Source: Curvibacter soli (GTDB lineage Bacteria; Pseudomonadota; Gammaproteobacteria; Burkholderiales; Burkholderiaceae_C). From it: a DNA stretch of 64,000 nt. Position numbers and translations under genes: made by a program. Shown piece after piece: positions 18,502-28,095 of the stretch; the first letter of the stretch is position 1; each line of letters opens with the position of its first letter. The notes under the pieces are model-generated. The model was not told the DNA's origin. It made no database searches and saw only the letters and a program-made list of their open reading frames with translations. The stretch is from assembly GCF_029211125.1 (NCBI RefSeq), contig NZ_JARGEN010000012.1, forward strand, positions 43,791 through 107,790. The letters are read 5' to 3'.

Positions 18502-20022
18502 TCAGGCGCCACTGGCTGCGTTTGCCAGCCGGCCGGCGGTCAGGGGGCGGCCCGCGGGCCAGGCGTCGGCGCGCAGCCCATGCGCGTAGACGGCGGCGCA
18601 CGCCGCGTCGAACGCATCGGCGCCCTGCGGCGCCAGGCGCGCGCCGACCATGCCCGCCAGCACGTCGCCGGTGCCCGCCGTCGCCAACAGCGCATTGCCC
18701 GTGGGGTTGATGACGGGGCTGCGGTCGCCGTGCGCAATCACCGTCCCCGACCCCTTGAGCACCACGACGGCCTGCAATTCGCGGGCCAGCGCCGCGGCTG
18801 CGTGCAGGCGCTGCGACTGCACGTCGGCAGCGGTGGTCCGCAGCAGGCGGGCCGCCTCCAGCGGGTGGGGCGTGATGACGGTGGCCTGGCCGCGGGCGCC
18901 GCGGCTTGCGAGCGCGTGGCGCAGGCCGTCGTCCTGCGCAATGGCGTTCAGCGCGTCGGCATCGAGCACCAGGCGCCCGCTCGCGGCCAGTACCTGCGGC
19001 AGCACGCCGGCCACGGCATGCCCGCCGCCGCAGCCGCAGACGGTGGCTGTGGCTGTGGCGGCGAAGTCGAGCGCATCGATGGCGCGGAACATCAATTCGG
19101 GCTGCACCGCATCGACCGCCAGCGCGCCGCCGTCGAGCAGGCCGACGAAGACGCGCCCCGCGCCCGCGTGCAGCGCCGCGCGCGCGGCCAGCAGCGCCGC
19201 GCCCGACATGCCCATGCCGCGCTGCTGCATGCCTTCGCCGCCGACCACGCAGACATCGCCGTAGCTGCCCTTGTGGCTGGCGTGCGCGCGGGCCGTGGAT
19301 GCGGGCCGGTGCCCCAGCACGGCGCAGGCCCGCGCGGCATCGGCCTCCACGCCCAGCGTGTTGCACCAGACCTGGCCCGCGGCATCGCGCCCGTCGCCGG
19401 TGAACAGGCCGGACTTCAGGGTCAGCAGGCTCAGCGTGTGCAGGCGGTCCGCATGCAGCGCCTGTGGACGCATATGCCGCACGCCGGTGTCGGCATCCAG
19501 GCCCGAGGGCAGGTCCACGCACAGGATGGCCGCTGGCGATGCGTGCATGGCATCGAGCAGCGCCTGCATGCGCTGCGCCGCCGGATGCCGGCCCGGTTTA
19601 CCGCCGCCTATGCCCAGCAGCGCGTCGATGCACAGGTCGTCCGCGCCCAGGCCCGCAGGGATGCCGTCCGTGAAAACCACGCCGGCATCCACGGCGCGGC
19701 GCCAGGCGGCGCGCGCATCCGCCGGGGCCTGATCGGGATGGCCCAGCCAGGTGGCGGTGACGGGCATGCCCCACGCGCGCAGCCGGGCCGCGGCCTCCAG
19801 CCCATCGCCGCCGTTGTTGCCGCCGCCGCAGACGACCCACATCGTGCGTGCGTGCGGCGCCAGTGCGCGCGCCAGCGCCGCCACCGCGCCGCCGGCCCGC
19901 TGCATCAGCGTGAAGGGCGGCAGTGCGGCCAGCGCCGCTGCCTCCATGTCGCGGGTGGTGGCGATGTCGAACAGGGCATGCGGCCGGTCGAAGACGATGC
20001 GCAGGGTGGGGGGCTCGCTCAT
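18502..20022 (-). CDS. nnr: bifunctional NAD(P)H-hydrate epimerase / ADP-dependent dehydratase
   Basis: Repairs damaged hydrated NAD(P)H. 506 aa, close to E. coli YjeF/NnrDE (515 aa). The N-terminal epimerase domain shows MQRAGGAVAALARALAPHA and VVCGGGNNGGDGLEAAARLR. The C-terminal ribokinase-like dehydratase shows HKGSYGDVCVVGG and NPTGNALLATAGTGDVLAGM (catalytic Asp in GTGDVL). The ATG at 20022 gives the natural N-terminus. It is transcribed against the flanking genes and is followed upstream by a dadA remnant. Confidence 0.93.
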   Translation of the reverse strand: MSEPPTLRIVFDRPHALFDIATTRDMEAAALAALPPFTLMQRAGGAVAALARALAPHARTMWVVCGGGNNGGDGLEAAARLRAWGMPVTATWLGHPDQAPADARAAWRRAVDAGVVFTDGIPAGLGADDLCIDALLGIGGGKPGRHPAAQRMQALLDAMHASPAAILCVDLPSGLDADTGVRHMRPQALHADRLHTLSLLTLKSGLFTGDGRDAAGQVWCNTLGVEADAARACAVLGHRPASTARAHASHKGSYGDVCVVGGEGMQQRGMGMSGAALLAARAALHAGAGRVFVGLLDGGALAVDAVQPELMFRAIDALDFAATATATVCGCGGGHAVAGVLPQVLAASGRLVLDADALNAIAQDDGLRHALASRGARGQATVITPHPLEAARLLRTTAADVQSQRLHAAAALARELQAVVVLKGSGTVIAHGDRSPVINPTGNALLATAGTGDVLAGMVGARLAPQGADAFDAACAAVYAHGLRADAWPAGRPLTAGRLANAASGA

Positions 20023-20053
20023 GCGTGCATTCTGCGCGCGCCGGGGTGGCGCC

Positions 20054-20398
20054 TCAGGCCGCGCCGAAGCGCGCGGGCGCGTAGCCCGCCGCGTCCGCCT
20101 GCGGGGCGCGCTCGGCGATGAGATCCGCCAGCAACCGCGCGCAGTCGCAGGCCACGGCCCAGCCGTTGGCGCCATGGCCGGCATTGAGCCACGGCCGCGG
20201 GTCCGCCAGGGGGCCGACGACTGGCACGCCATCGGTGTATTCGGCGGCGCCGGGGAAGGATTCCTGCAAGGTGGCGTACAGGGTTTGCAGCGCCGCCGTG
20301 CCGTGCTGCTCGAAGACTGTGATGTCGTGCCCGTCGGCGGCCAGTTCGTAGGCCGTGCAGACGCCGGTGATGCCGGCGCCAACGATCGCGATTTTCAT
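20054..20398 (-). pseudogene. remnant of D-amino-acid dehydrogenase (DadA-type FAD oxidoreductase)
   Basis: Only 114 codons remain of a family that is normally about 410-440 aa. Residues 1-36 are a complete FAD-binding start (MKIAIVGAGITGVCTAYELA...DITVFEQHGTAA). They are joined directly to the family C-terminus (DGVPVVGPLADPRPWLNAGH, then GANGWAVACDCARLLADLI). The central substrate-binding region is missing, as is the WAGLRPMTP-type stretch before DGVPVVG. The frame is still open, so a short protein could be made, but it cannot form the enzyme. The most economical reading is an in-frame internal deletion. Confidence 0.8.
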
Positions 20399-20506
20399 GC
20401 AGGAAGCCAAGGCAGACGGGGCGGAATGTTCTGCGCGTGCAGGCTGGAATGCGCCGGGCGGGCTCTGTGGGCGGGTGTGCGTGCAGGGAGGGCGCAGGGG
20501 GGTGCA

Positions 20507-20692
20507 TGTTATACTCGTCGGGCTTTGCTGGGGATGGCCCCCGGCAATCCGGGCGTGTTGCTGCAGCCAGCGGCGGCGCCCTAACCACGAACCAGTCCTG
20601 CAAAGGTGTTGCAGGTTCTCGCCAGGGGCATGGATGCATGGCGGGCCGCAAATGTCGGACTGGGTTTCAGACCTAACCTTTGGAGTATTACT
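20507..20692 (+). promoter_or_regulatory. extended -10 promoter and ~170-nt leader of rpsB
   Basis: TG-T-TATACT at 20507-20515 is an extended -10 box. Transcription from about 20522 would give a leader of ~170 nt before the rpsB ATG, with GC-rich inverted repeats. Leaders of rpsB are frequently autoregulated by S2, but I cannot recognise a known motif. The ribosome-binding site is the GGAG in TTTGGAGTATTACT directly before the ATG. Nothing else is evident between the dadA remnant and rpsB. Confidence 0.5.
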
Positions 20693-21445
20693 ATGTCCGT
20701 GACCATGCGTGAAATGCTGGAAGCCGGTGTCCACTTCGGCCACCAGACCCGCTTCTGGAACCCCAAGATGGCCCCCTACATCTTCGGCCATCGCAACAAG
20801 ATCCACATCATCAACCTGGAAAAGACGCTTCCGCTGTTCCAGGAAGCGGCCAAGTTCGCCAAGCAACTGGCGGCCAACCGCGGCACCATCCTGTTCGTGG
20901 GCACCAAGCGCCAGGCGCGCGAGCTGGTGTCCGACGAGGCCAAGCGCGCGGGCGTGCCGTATGTCGACCAGCGCTGGCTCGGCGGCATGCTGACCAACTT
21001 CAAGACCGTCAAGACCTCCATCAAGCGCCTGAAAGACATGAAGGCGCAGCAGGAAGCCGGCCTCGACAGCCTGAGCAAGAAGGAGCAACTGACCTTCTCG
21101 CGCGAGATCGAGAAGCTCGAAAAGGACATCGGCGGCATCCAGGACATGACCGCGCTGCCCGATGCCATCTTCATCATCGACGTGGGCTTCCACAAGATCG
21201 CCGTGGCCGAGGCCAAGAAGCTGGGCATCCCGCTCATCGGCGTGGTGGACTCCAACCACTCGCCCGAAGGCATCGACTACGTGATCCCCGGCAACGATGA
21301 CTCCGCCAAGGCCGTGGCCTTGTATGCCCGCGGCATTGCCGATGCCATCATCGAAGGCCGCGCCAACGCCGTCAACGACGTCGTGCGTGCCGTTTCGCCC
21401 GAGAGCAGCGATGAATTCGTGGAAGTGGAAGAAGCCGCGGCCTGA
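20693..21445 (+). CDS. rpsB: 30S ribosomal protein S2
   Basis: Ribosomal protein S2, 250 aa. The N-terminus [20 protein letters not shown] is diagnostic, as are [22 protein letters not shown] and [11 protein letters not shown]. The start at 20693 is set by the Shine-Dalgarno GGAG 8-9 nt upstream and by family alignment. First gene of the conserved rpsB-tsf-pyrH-frr run. A hairpin plus T-run (21481-21505) follows before tsf and probably reduces read-through, giving S2 and EF-Ts different levels. Confidence 0.98.
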   Translation: MSVTMREMLEAGVHFGHQTRFWNPKMAPYIFGHRNKIHIINLEKTLPLFQEAAKFAKQLAANRGTILFVGTKRQARELVSDEAKRAGVPYVDQRWLGGMLTNFKTVKTSIKRLKDMKAQQEAGLDSLSKKEQLTFSREIEKLEKDIGGIQDMTALPDAIFIIDVGFHKIAVAEAKKLGIPLIGVVDSNHSPEGIDYVIPGNDDSAKAVALYARGIADAIIEGRANAVNDVVRAVSPESSDEFVEVEEAAA

Positions 21446-21480
21446 ACCCCGTTTCTTGCCGCGAGACATCGCGAAAAAGC

Positions 21481-21505
21481 GGGGCTTCATTGCCCCCTTT
21501 TTTTT
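21481..21505 (+). terminator. Rho-independent terminator/attenuator between rpsB and tsf
   Basis: GGGGC (21481-21485), loop TTCATT, GCCCC (21492-21496), one C, then eight T (21498-21505). A strong U-run but a short stem, compatible with partial termination. A TTGACA (21517-21522) follows but has no convincing -10 before the tsf start. Confidence 0.75.
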
Positions 21506-21556
21506 AGCCCCACCCTTTGACAATCTGTTCCAAGAACCGAATACGGAGAATTTGTA

Positions 21557-22450
21557 ATGGCTGCAATTACCGCAAGCATGGTCGCCGAACTGCGCGCCAA
21601 GACCGACGCACCGATGATGGAGTGCAAGAAGGCCCTGACCGAGGCCGAAGGCAACCTGGAAAAAGCCGAAGAACTGCTGCGCGTCAAGCTGGGCAGCAAG
21701 GCCGGCAAGGCGGCCTCGCGCGTCACGGCCGAAGGCGTGGTGGCCGCCTATGTCGATGGCGCAACAGGTGCTCTGATCGAGGTCAACTGCGAGACCGACT
21801 TCGTGACCAAGAACGACAGCTTCATCGCCGTGGCCCAGGCCGCAGCCGAACTCGTGGCCAAGCACGCCCCGTCGGACCTGGCAGCGCTGGGCGCGCTGCC
21901 TTACAGCCAGGACGGCTTCGGCCCCACGCTGGAAGACGTGCGCAAGGGCCTGATCGGCAAGATCGGCGAGAACATGAGCTTCCGCCGGTTCAAGCGCTTC
22001 GCGTCGGGCGCCAAGCTGGCTTCGTACCTGCATGGCACGCGCATCGGCGTGGTGGTGGAGTTCGAGGGTGATGCCACCGCCGCCAAGGACGTGGCCATGC
22101 ACGTGGCCGCGATGAAGCCGGTGGCGCTGTCGAGCGCCGAAGTGCCCGCCGAACTGATCGAGAAGGAGCGCACCGTCGCTGCGGCCAAGGCCGCCGAGTC
22201 GGGCAAGCCCGCCGAGATCGTCGCCAAGATGGTCGACGGCTCGGTGCAGAAGTTCCTGAAGGAGGTCGCGCTGTTCGACCAGTCGTTCGTGAAGAACGAC
22301 AAGCTGACCGTGCAGGCCATGCTCAAGGGCGCGAACACGTCGGTCAAGGGCTTCACGCTGTATGTCGTGGGCGAAGGCATCGAGAAGAAGGCCGACGACT
22401 TCGCTGCCGAGGTCGCCGCGCAGGTCGCCGCCGCCAAGGGCGCGGCCTGA
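21557..22450 (+). CDS. tsf: elongation factor Ts
   Basis: Nucleotide-exchange factor for EF-Tu, 297 aa. The N-terminal UBA-like motif is visible ([20 protein letters not shown]), followed by [14 protein letters not shown], the EF-Tu contact signature. The C-terminal [17 protein letters not shown] fits the core domain. The Shine-Dalgarno is ACGGAGAATTTGTAATG. Located between rpsB and pyrH as in nearly all proteobacteria. Confidence 0.98.
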   Translation: MAAITASMVAELRAKTDAPMMECKKALTEAEGNLEKAEELLRVKLGSKAGKAASRVTAEGVVAAYVDGATGALIEVNCETDFVTKNDSFIAVAQAAAELVAKHAPSDLAALGALPYSQDGFGPTLEDVRKGLIGKIGENMSFRRFKRFASGAKLASYLHGTRIGVVVEFEGDATAAKDVAMHVAAMKPVALSSAEVPAELIEKERTVAAAKAAESGKPAEIVAKMVDGSVQKFLKEVALFDQSFVKNDKLTVQAMLKGANTSVKGFTLYVVGEGIEKKADDFAAEVAAQVAAAKGAA

Positions 22451-22527
22451 ACGGCGCAGCAGGCGAGGGCCTCGAATCCCCCAACGATTCCCACTACACT
22501 CACGGCACTTTTCAGGGAGCCTCTTTC

Positions 22528-23247
22528 ATGACAGCCACGCCCGCCCACAAGCGTATCTTGCTCAAATTGTCGGGTGAGGCGCTCATGGGGGACGATGCAT
22601 TCGGCATCAACCGCGCGACCATCGAGCGCATGGTGGGTGAGATCGCCGAGGTCACGCGAATGGGCGTCGAGGTGGCGGTGGTGATCGGCGGGGGCAACAT
22701 CTTCCGCGGCGTGGCCGGCGGCTCCGTGGGCATGGACCGCGCCACCGCCGATTACATGGGCATGCTGGCCACGGTCATGAACGCACTGGCGCTGGCCGAC
22801 GCGATGAACAAGGCGGGGCTCACGGCGCGCGTCATGTCGGCCATTGCGATCGAACAGGTCGTGGAGCCCTACGTGCGCCCCAAGGCGCTCCAGTACCTCG
22901 AAGAAGGCAAGGTCGTCGTGTTCGCCGCCGGCACCGGCAACCCCTTCTTCACGACCGATACCGCGGCGGCGCTGCGCGGGGCTGAAATCGGCGCGGAACT
23001 CGTGCTCAAGGCCACGAAGGTCGACGGCGTGTATTCCGCCGATCCCCACAAGGACCCGGCGGCGACGCGCTACAGCCACATCAGCTTCGCCGACGCCATG
23101 GCGCAGAACCTCGGCATCATGGACGCCACCGCCTTCGCGCTGTGCCGCGACCAGAACCTGCCGATCAAGGTTTTCTCGATCTTCAAGCATGGCGCGCTCA
23201 AGCGCGTGGTGATGGGAGAAGACGAGGGCACGCTGGTGCATGCCTGA
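22528..23247 (+). CDS. pyrH: UMP kinase
   Basis: Phosphorylates UMP to UDP, 239 aa, amino-acid-kinase fold. Motifs: [13 protein letters not shown] (~residues 9-21), [11 protein letters not shown] (~51-61), [16 protein letters not shown] (~140-155) and [10 protein letters not shown] (~167-176). UMP kinases of this family are hexameric and feedback-regulated by UTP and GTP. Sits between tsf and frr; the order and short spacing suggest one transcript. Confidence 0.98.
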   Translation: MTATPAHKRILLKLSGEALMGDDAFGINRATIERMVGEIAEVTRMGVEVAVVIGGGNIFRGVAGGSVGMDRATADYMGMLATVMNALALADAMNKAGLTARVMSAIAIEQVVEPYVRPKALQYLEEGKVVVFAAGTGNPFFTTDTAAALRGAEIGAELVLKATKVDGVYSADPHKDPAATRYSHISFADAMAQNLGIMDATAFALCRDQNLPIKVFSIFKHGALKRVVMGEDEGTLVHA

Positions 23248-23284
23248 CCACCTTTTGCGCGAGGCTCGCGCCCAAGGAAACAAC

Positions 23285-23845
23285 ATGACGATTGCCGACA
23301 TCAAGAAGAACACCGACGCCCGGATGGCGCAGTCCATCGCAGCGTTCAAGAACAACCTGGCCAAGATTCGCACGGGCCGCGCCAACCCCGCGTTGCTCGA
23401 TACCGTGCATGTCGACTACTACGGCTCCATGGTCCCCATCAGCCAGGTGGCCAACGTGGCCCTGCTCGATTCCCGCACCATCAGCGTGCAGCCATGGGAA
23501 AAGGGCCTGGGCGCCAAGATCGAGAAAGCGATCCGCGAGAGCGACCTGGGCCTCAACCCGGCCTCGATGGGCGACCTCATCCGCGTGCCCATGCCGCCCA
23601 TGAGCGAGGAGCGGCGCAAGGAGATGACCAAGCTGGTCCGCCATGAGGGCGAGAGCGCCAAGGTCGCCATCCGCAACTTGCGCCGCGACGCCAACGAAGC
23701 CGTGAAGAAGCTGGTCAAGGACAAGCTCGCCTCCGAAGACGACCAGAAGCGCGCCGAGGCCGACGTGCAGAAGACCACGGACCGGCACATCGCCGAGATC
23801 GACGCGCTGGTGGCGGCCAAGGAGCAGGACATCATGGCGGTCTGA
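23285..23845 (+). CDS. frr: ribosome recycling factor
   Basis: Releases post-termination ribosomes together with EF-G. 186 aa, the usual size. Signatures: [20 protein letters not shown] near residue 27, [20 protein letters not shown] and the C-terminal [23 protein letters not shown] 23285 is used because it lies after AAGGAAACA, and upstream in-frame codons would overlap the pyrH end. Confidence 0.98.
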   Translation: MTIADIKKNTDARMAQSIAAFKNNLAKIRTGRANPALLDTVHVDYYGSMVPISQVANVALLDSRTISVQPWEKGLGAKIEKAIRESDLGLNPASMGDLIRVPMPPMSEERRKEMTKLVRHEGESAKVAIRNLRRDANEAVKKLVKDKLASEDDQKRAEADVQKTTDRHIAEIDALVAAKEQDIMAV

Positions 23846-23867
23846 CCGCCTGGTTTTCTTTTCCGCC

Positions 23868-24602
23868 ATGGCCGCGAAGCTTCCCGTTCCCTGCCACATT
23901 GCGATCGTCATGGATGGCAATGGGCGCTGGGCCACGCGGCGCCTGCTGCCCCGCGTTGCGGGCCACAAGCAGGGCGTGGACGCGCTGCGGCGCTGCGTGC
24001 ACGCTTGCATCGAGCGCGGCGTGGGCGTGCTGACGGTGTTCGCGTTCTCGTCGGAGAACTGGCAGCGTCCCGCCGACGAGGTGTCCGGCCTGATGGAACT
24101 GATGGCGATGGCGCTGGGCCGCGAAGTCGCACAGTTGCAGAAAGCCGGTGTGCGGCTCCATTTCATCGGCGAGCGCACCCGGCTGTCGGACAAGGTGCGC
24201 GGCGGCCTGGCGCAGGCGGAGTCCGCCACCGCCCACAACACGCGGCTGGTCTTGAACGTCTGCTTCAACTATGGCGGGCGCTGGGAGATCGCGCATGCGG
24301 CAGCGGCGCTCGCCGCGCGCGGCGAACCCATCGACGAGGTCGGCCTGAGCCGGGCCATGGGCATGGCCCACGTGCCCGACCCCGACCTGCTGATCCGCAC
24401 GGGCGGCGAGAAGCGCATCAGCAACTTCCTGCTGTGGCAGATCGCGTACAGCGAGCTGTATTTCAGCGACGTGCTGTGGCCCGAGTTCGACGAGGCTGAA
24501 CTCGACGCGGCGATTGCCGACTACGCGCGGCGCGAACGCCGGTTCGGCCAGACCTCGCAGCAGGTCGTTGCCATCCCCATCGCTGAAAAGCGCACGGCCT
24601 GA
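23868..24602 (+). CDS. uppS: isoprenyl transferase (undecaprenyl diphosphate synthase)
   Basis: Cis-prenyltransferase making the C55 carrier for peptidoglycan and O-antigen. 244 aa. Conserved blocks: IVMDGNGRWATRR (catalytic Asp, ~residues 15-27), VFAFSSENWQRP (~62-73), and RTGGEKRISNFLLWQIAYSE (~183-202) with the pyrophosphate-binding arginines. Encoded 22 nt after frr and immediately before cdsA, the standard envelope-precursor arrangement. Confidence 0.97.
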   Translation: MAAKLPVPCHIAIVMDGNGRWATRRLLPRVAGHKQGVDALRRCVHACIERGVGVLTVFAFSSENWQRPADEVSGLMELMAMALGREVAQLQKAGVRLHFIGERTRLSDKVRGGLAQAESATAHNTRLVLNVCFNYGGRWEIAHAAAALAARGEPIDEVGLSRAMGMAHVPDPDLLIRTGGEKRISNFLLWQIAYSELYFSDVLWPEFDEAELDAAIADYARRERRFGQTSQQVVAIPIAEKRTA

Positions 24603-24613
24603 CCCACTCCGCC

Positions 24614-25468
24614 ATGCTCAAGCAGCGCGTCATCACCGCCATCGTCCTGCTGGCCATGCTGCTGCCCGCGCTGTTCTATCCCCGGCCGGAGCCCTTCGCC
24701 GCGCTGTCGCTCGTGATGATCGCGGCGGCGGCATGGGAGTGGAGCCGCCTGAACGGCGTGAACGGCCTGGGCGCCATCGGCATGGCGTTGGCCGTCGTGG
24801 CTGCCTGCGCAGTGGCGTGGGCGCTGGGCGGGCTGGCCCAGCCATGGCCGGCGCTATGGGGCATGGTGTCCCTCCTGTGGGTCGCGGGCGGCGCGGCGCT
24901 GCTGCGCGCCGGCGTGGCCGGCTGGAGCCGCATTCCCGTCTGGCTGCGCCTGGCGGCCGGCATGGCCGCCTTGTGGGCGGCGTGGCTGGCGATCGCGCAG
25001 GCGCGGGTGACCGGGGTCGGCTTCCTGCTTTCCGTGTTGACGCTGGTGTGGATGGCCGACATCGGCGCCTACTTCGCGGGTCGCGCCTTCGGACTGCGCT
25101 GGACGCGCTCCAGGCTCGCTCCATCCATCAGCCCCGGCAAGAGCTGGGAAGGCGTATGGGGCGGCATGGCCGGCGTGCTGCTGCTGGCATACGCCTGGGG
25201 CGGCGTGGCCGCGCGCACGCAGGCGGGCGACACCAGCCTCTACACGCAACTCGCGCAGCACGGCTGGTGGGCCGTCGGCATTGCCGCGCTGGTGCTCGCC
25301 GCGATGAGCGTCGTGGGCGACCTGGTGGAGTCGCTGGTCAAGCGCAGTGCCGGCGTGAAGGACAGCAGCGCCTTGCTGCCCGGCCACGGCGGCGTGCTGG
25401 ACCGCATCGACGCACTGCTGCCCACGCTGCCTCTGGCCATGATGCTGTCGACCTGGGCACACGCATGA
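24614..25468 (+). CDS. cdsA: phosphatidate cytidylyltransferase
   Basis: Integral membrane enzyme converting phosphatidic acid plus CTP to CDP-diacylglycerol. 284 aa with about eight hydrophobic segments. The CDP-diglyceride synthetase signature is at the C-terminus: SLVKRSAGVKDSSALLPGHG followed by GVLDRIDAL. The SPGKSWEGVWGGM block (~residues 174-186) is also typical. Its stop overlaps the dxr start (ATGA), so the two are translationally coupled. Confidence 0.96.
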   Translation: MLKQRVITAIVLLAMLLPALFYPRPEPFAALSLVMIAAAAWEWSRLNGVNGLGAIGMALAVVAACAVAWALGGLAQPWPALWGMVSLLWVAGGAALLRAGVAGWSRIPVWLRLAAGMAALWAAWLAIAQARVTGVGFLLSVLTLVWMADIGAYFAGRAFGLRWTRSRLAPSISPGKSWEGVWGGMAGVLLLAYAWGGVAARTQAGDTSLYTQLAQHGWWAVGIAALVLAAMSVVGDLVESLVKRSAGVKDSSALLPGHGGVLDRIDALLPTLPLAMMLSTWAHA

Positions 25469-26643
25469 AACAGCGATTGACGATTCTGGGTTCCACGGGC
25501 TCCATCGGCACCAGCACGCTCGACGTGGTGGCGCGCCACCCGGAGCGCTTCGAGGTGTTCGCCCTCAGCGCCGCCACGCAGGTGGACCTGATGCTGGCCC
25601 AGTGCGCGCGGTTCGCGCCGCGCTACGCCGTGATGGCCAGCGCCCCGCACGCCCGACTGCTGGCCGAGAAGTTAGAGGCAAATCGGCTTCCAACGCAGGT
25701 TCTGACTGCGGTGGATGCTCTTGAAACAATAGCATCGCACGATGCGGTGGATGCCGTGATGGCGGCCATCGTGGGCGCTGCGGGCCTTGCGCCCTGCCTG
25801 GCGGCGGCGCGCGCGGGCAAGCGCCTGCTGCTGGCCAACAAGGAGGCGCTGGTGGTCGGCGGCGAGTTGTTCATGCGGACCGTGCAGGCCGGCGGAGCGA
25901 CGCTGCTGCCCATCGACAGCGAGCATTCGGCGATCTTCCAGTGCCTGCCCGAAGACCGCGCGAGCTGGCCTCGGCGCGTGGACAGCATCCTGCTCACCGC
26001 CTCCGGCGGGCCGTTCCGCCAGCGCGACCCGGCCACGCTGGCGCGGATCACGCCCGACGAGGCCTGCGCCCACCCCAACTTTGCCATGGGGCGCAAGATC
26101 TCGGTGGACTCGGCCACCATGATGAACAAGGCGCTGGAAGTGATCGAGGCGCGCTGGCTGTTCGACCTGCCGCCCGAGCGCATCAAGGTGGTAATCCATC
26201 CGCAGCAGATCATCCACTCGATGGTGCAGTTCAATGACGCCTCCATCCTGGCCCAGCTCGGCACGCCCGACATGCGTGTGCCCATCGCCTGCGGGCTCGC
26301 GTGGCCCGAGCGCATCGAAAGCGGTGCGAAGCCGCTCGATTTCGCCGTGCTCGCCGCGCTGGCGTTTGAGGAGGCCGACGCGCGCCGCTTTCCCGGCCTG
26401 CACCTGTCGTGGCAGGCGCTGCGCGCCACGGCGGGCACCACGGCGGTGCTCAATGCGGCCAACGAAGTCGCGGTCGAGGCGTTCCTGGCGCACCGGTTGC
26501 GCTTCGACGCCATCCATGCGGTCAATCTTGCAACTTTGGACGCGGTAGCGCCCTCCAACCCTTCCACGCTGGCCGACCTGATGGATATCGATGCCCGGTC
26601 GCGTCGCGCCGCAGACGCCGCCGTGCATCGGCTGGCGGCCTGA
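25465..26643 (+). CDS. dxr: 1-deoxy-D-xylulose 5-phosphate reductoisomerase
   Basis: NADPH-dependent second enzyme of the MEP isoprenoid pathway, 392 aa. N-terminal LTILGSTGSIGTSTLDVV binds NADPH. Also seen: LLANKEALVVGG, LPIDSEHSAIFQCL (metal site), LTASGGPF, and HPNFAMGRKISVDSATMMNK. It supplies precursors for UppS encoded upstream and for the squalene genes at 54-58 kb. A dispersed repeat (25677-25734) is read in frame and encodes NRLPTQVLTAVDALETIA. The protein is not longer than E. coli Dxr as I remember it, so the repeat replaced rather than added sequence. Confidence 0.97.
   Translation: MKQRLTILGSTGSIGTSTLDVVARHPERFEVFALSAATQVDLMLAQCARFAPRYAVMASAPHARLLAEKLEANRLPTQVLTAVDALETIASHDAVDAVMAAIVGAAGLAPCLAAARAGKRLLLANKEALVVGGELFMRTVQAGGATLLPIDSEHSAIFQCLPEDRASWPRRVDSILLTASGGPFRQRDPATLARITPDEACAHPNFAMGRKISVDSATMMNKALEVIEARWLFDLPPERIKVVIHPQQIIHSMVQFNDASILAQLGTPDMRVPIACGLAWPERIESGAKPLDFAVLAALAFEEADARRFPGLHLSWQALRATAGTTAVLNAANEVAVEAFLAHRLRFDAIHAVNLATLDAVAPSNPSTLADLMDIDARSRRAADAAVHRLAA
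25677..25734 (+). repeat. dispersed palindromic repeat, copy 4, inside dxr
   Basis: GAGGCAAATCGGCTTCCAAC, a spacer with CGCAGG/ACTGCGG, then GATGCTCTTGAAACAATAGC. More diverged than other copies but retains all blocks. It is read in the same frame as the copies in lpxB, the SpoU methyltransferase and DUF4149, and includes a rare ATA codon. Confidence 0.65.
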
Positions 26644-26673
26644 CCTCATTTTTCTGCCAAGCGGGAGCCCGGG

Positions 26674-28050
26674 ATGCTGCTGACCATCATTGCCTTCGTC
26701 GTCGCGCTGAGCGTGCTGATCGCCGTGCACGAATACGGCCACTACCGCGTGGCCGTGGCCTGCGGCGTGAAGGTGCTGCGTTTCTCGATCGGCATCGGCC
26801 GGGTGGTGTGGCGCTGGCAGCCCCAGGGATCGCCGACCGAGTTCGTGATCGGCGCGTTTCCGCTCGGCGGCTACGTCAAGATGCTCGACGAGCGCGAAGC
26901 GCCGGTGGATCCGAAGGAGCTGCACCGCGCATTCAACCGCAAAAGCCTGGGCGCGCGCGCGGCCATCGTCGCGGCGGGGCCGCTGGCCAACCTGGTATTG
27001 GCCGTGCTGCTGTATGCCGTCGTCAACTGGCTGGGCGTCGAGGAGCCCCGTCCCATCCTGGCGAGTCCGGTGGCCGGCTCGCTGGCCGAGCAGGCCGGGG
27101 TACGGGGCGGCGAACTCGTGCGCAGCGCAGCGCTCGACGGCGACGAACTGCAGGAACTGCGCTCGTTCGAGGAGCTGCGCTGGCTGCTGACGCGCGGCGC
27201 GCTCGACCGGCACAGCGTGCGCTTGGCATTGGCCACCGATGCCACCGATGCCACCGCGCCGGCGCACGAGGTGCTGCTGCCGCTGGCCGAGCTGGAGGTG
27301 CGCGAGCCCGATGCGCAGTTGTTCCGCCGCATCGGCATCGTCGGCCCGTGGACCCGGCCCGTCATCGGCGATGTCATGCCCGAAGGCGCCGCGCAGGCCG
27401 CCGGCCTGCGCACGGGCGATCTGGTCGTGCGGATTGGTGGCACGGCCATCGTCGATGGGCTGCAGTTGCGCGAAGCCATCCGCGCGTCCGTGCGCGCCGG
27501 TGCCGGCCTGAGCCAGGCCTGGATCGTGGAGCGTGCCGGCCAGCAGCTTGCACTGCAGGTCACGCCGAGCGCCGTGCAGGACAACGGCCAGACCGTTGGA
27601 CGCATCAACGCCTATGTAGGCGCACCGCCCGAGATGCTGCTGGTGCGCCGCGGCCCGATCGACGGGCTGTGGCAGGGCGTGGTGCGCACCTGGGACATCT
27701 CCGCCATGACGCTGCGCATGATGGGTCGCATGCTGATAGGCGAGGCTTCGCTGAAGAACCTGAGCGGGCCGCTGACCATCGCCGACTACGCGGGCAAGTC
27801 GGCCAGCATGGGGTTCACGCAGTACCTCGTGTTCCTGGCGCTCATCAGCGTCAGTCTGGGCGTGCTGAATCTGCTGCCGCTGCCGGTCCTCGATGGGGGG
27901 CACCTGATGTATTATCTTTGGGAGGGCGTGACCGGCAGGGGCGTGTCCGATGCGTGGATGGAGCGCCTGCAGCGCGGCGGCGTGGCGATCCTTCTCGTGA
28001 TGATGTCCATCGCCCTGTTCAACGATGTCACACGGCTCTTTGTGGGTTAA
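26674..28050 (+). CDS. rseP: RIP metalloprotease RseP
   Basis: Inner-membrane site-2 protease, 458 aa, that cleaves anti-sigma factor RseA after DegS and clears signal-peptide remnants. Zinc motif AVHEYGHYR (HExxH, ~residues 18-26) in the first membrane helix; LPVLDGGHLM (LDG) in the third; two PDZ regions between (second at EGAAQAAGLRTGDLVVRIGG). Located upstream of bamA, fitting envelope stress control of outer-membrane assembly. Confidence 0.96.
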   Translation: MLLTIIAFVVALSVLIAVHEYGHYRVAVACGVKVLRFSIGIGRVVWRWQPQGSPTEFVIGAFPLGGYVKMLDEREAPVDPKELHRAFNRKSLGARAAIVAAGPLANLVLAVLLYAVVNWLGVEEPRPILASPVAGSLAEQAGVRGGELVRSAALDGDELQELRSFEELRWLLTRGALDRHSVRLALATDATDATAPAHEVLLPLAELEVREPDAQLFRRIGIVGPWTRPVIGDVMPEGAAQAAGLRTGDLVVRIGGTAIVDGLQLREAIRASVRAGAGLSQAWIVERAGQQLALQVTPSAVQDNGQTVGRINAYVGAPPEMLLVRRGPIDGLWQGVVRTWDISAMTLRMMGRMLIGEASLKNLSGPLTIADYAGKSASMGFTQYLVFLALISVSLGVLNLLPLPVLDGGHLMYYLWEGVTGRGVSDAWMERLQRGGVAILLVMMSIALFNDVTRLFVG

Positions 28051-28095
28051 CTCCGCCGCGGTTCCCCGAGACGCTGCGGCACTCCATCTTCATTC

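Noticed and set aside
18451-20121. 556-codon plus-strand frame opposite nnr
   Set aside because: Arg/Gly/Gln-rich shadow of the nnr gene, which has complete epimerase and dehydratase motifs on the minus strand.
21517-21552. TTGACA upstream of tsf as a strong promoter
   Set aside because: The correctly spaced -10 would be AATACG, overlapping the Shine-Dalgarno, and would give an essentially leaderless tsf. More likely chance.
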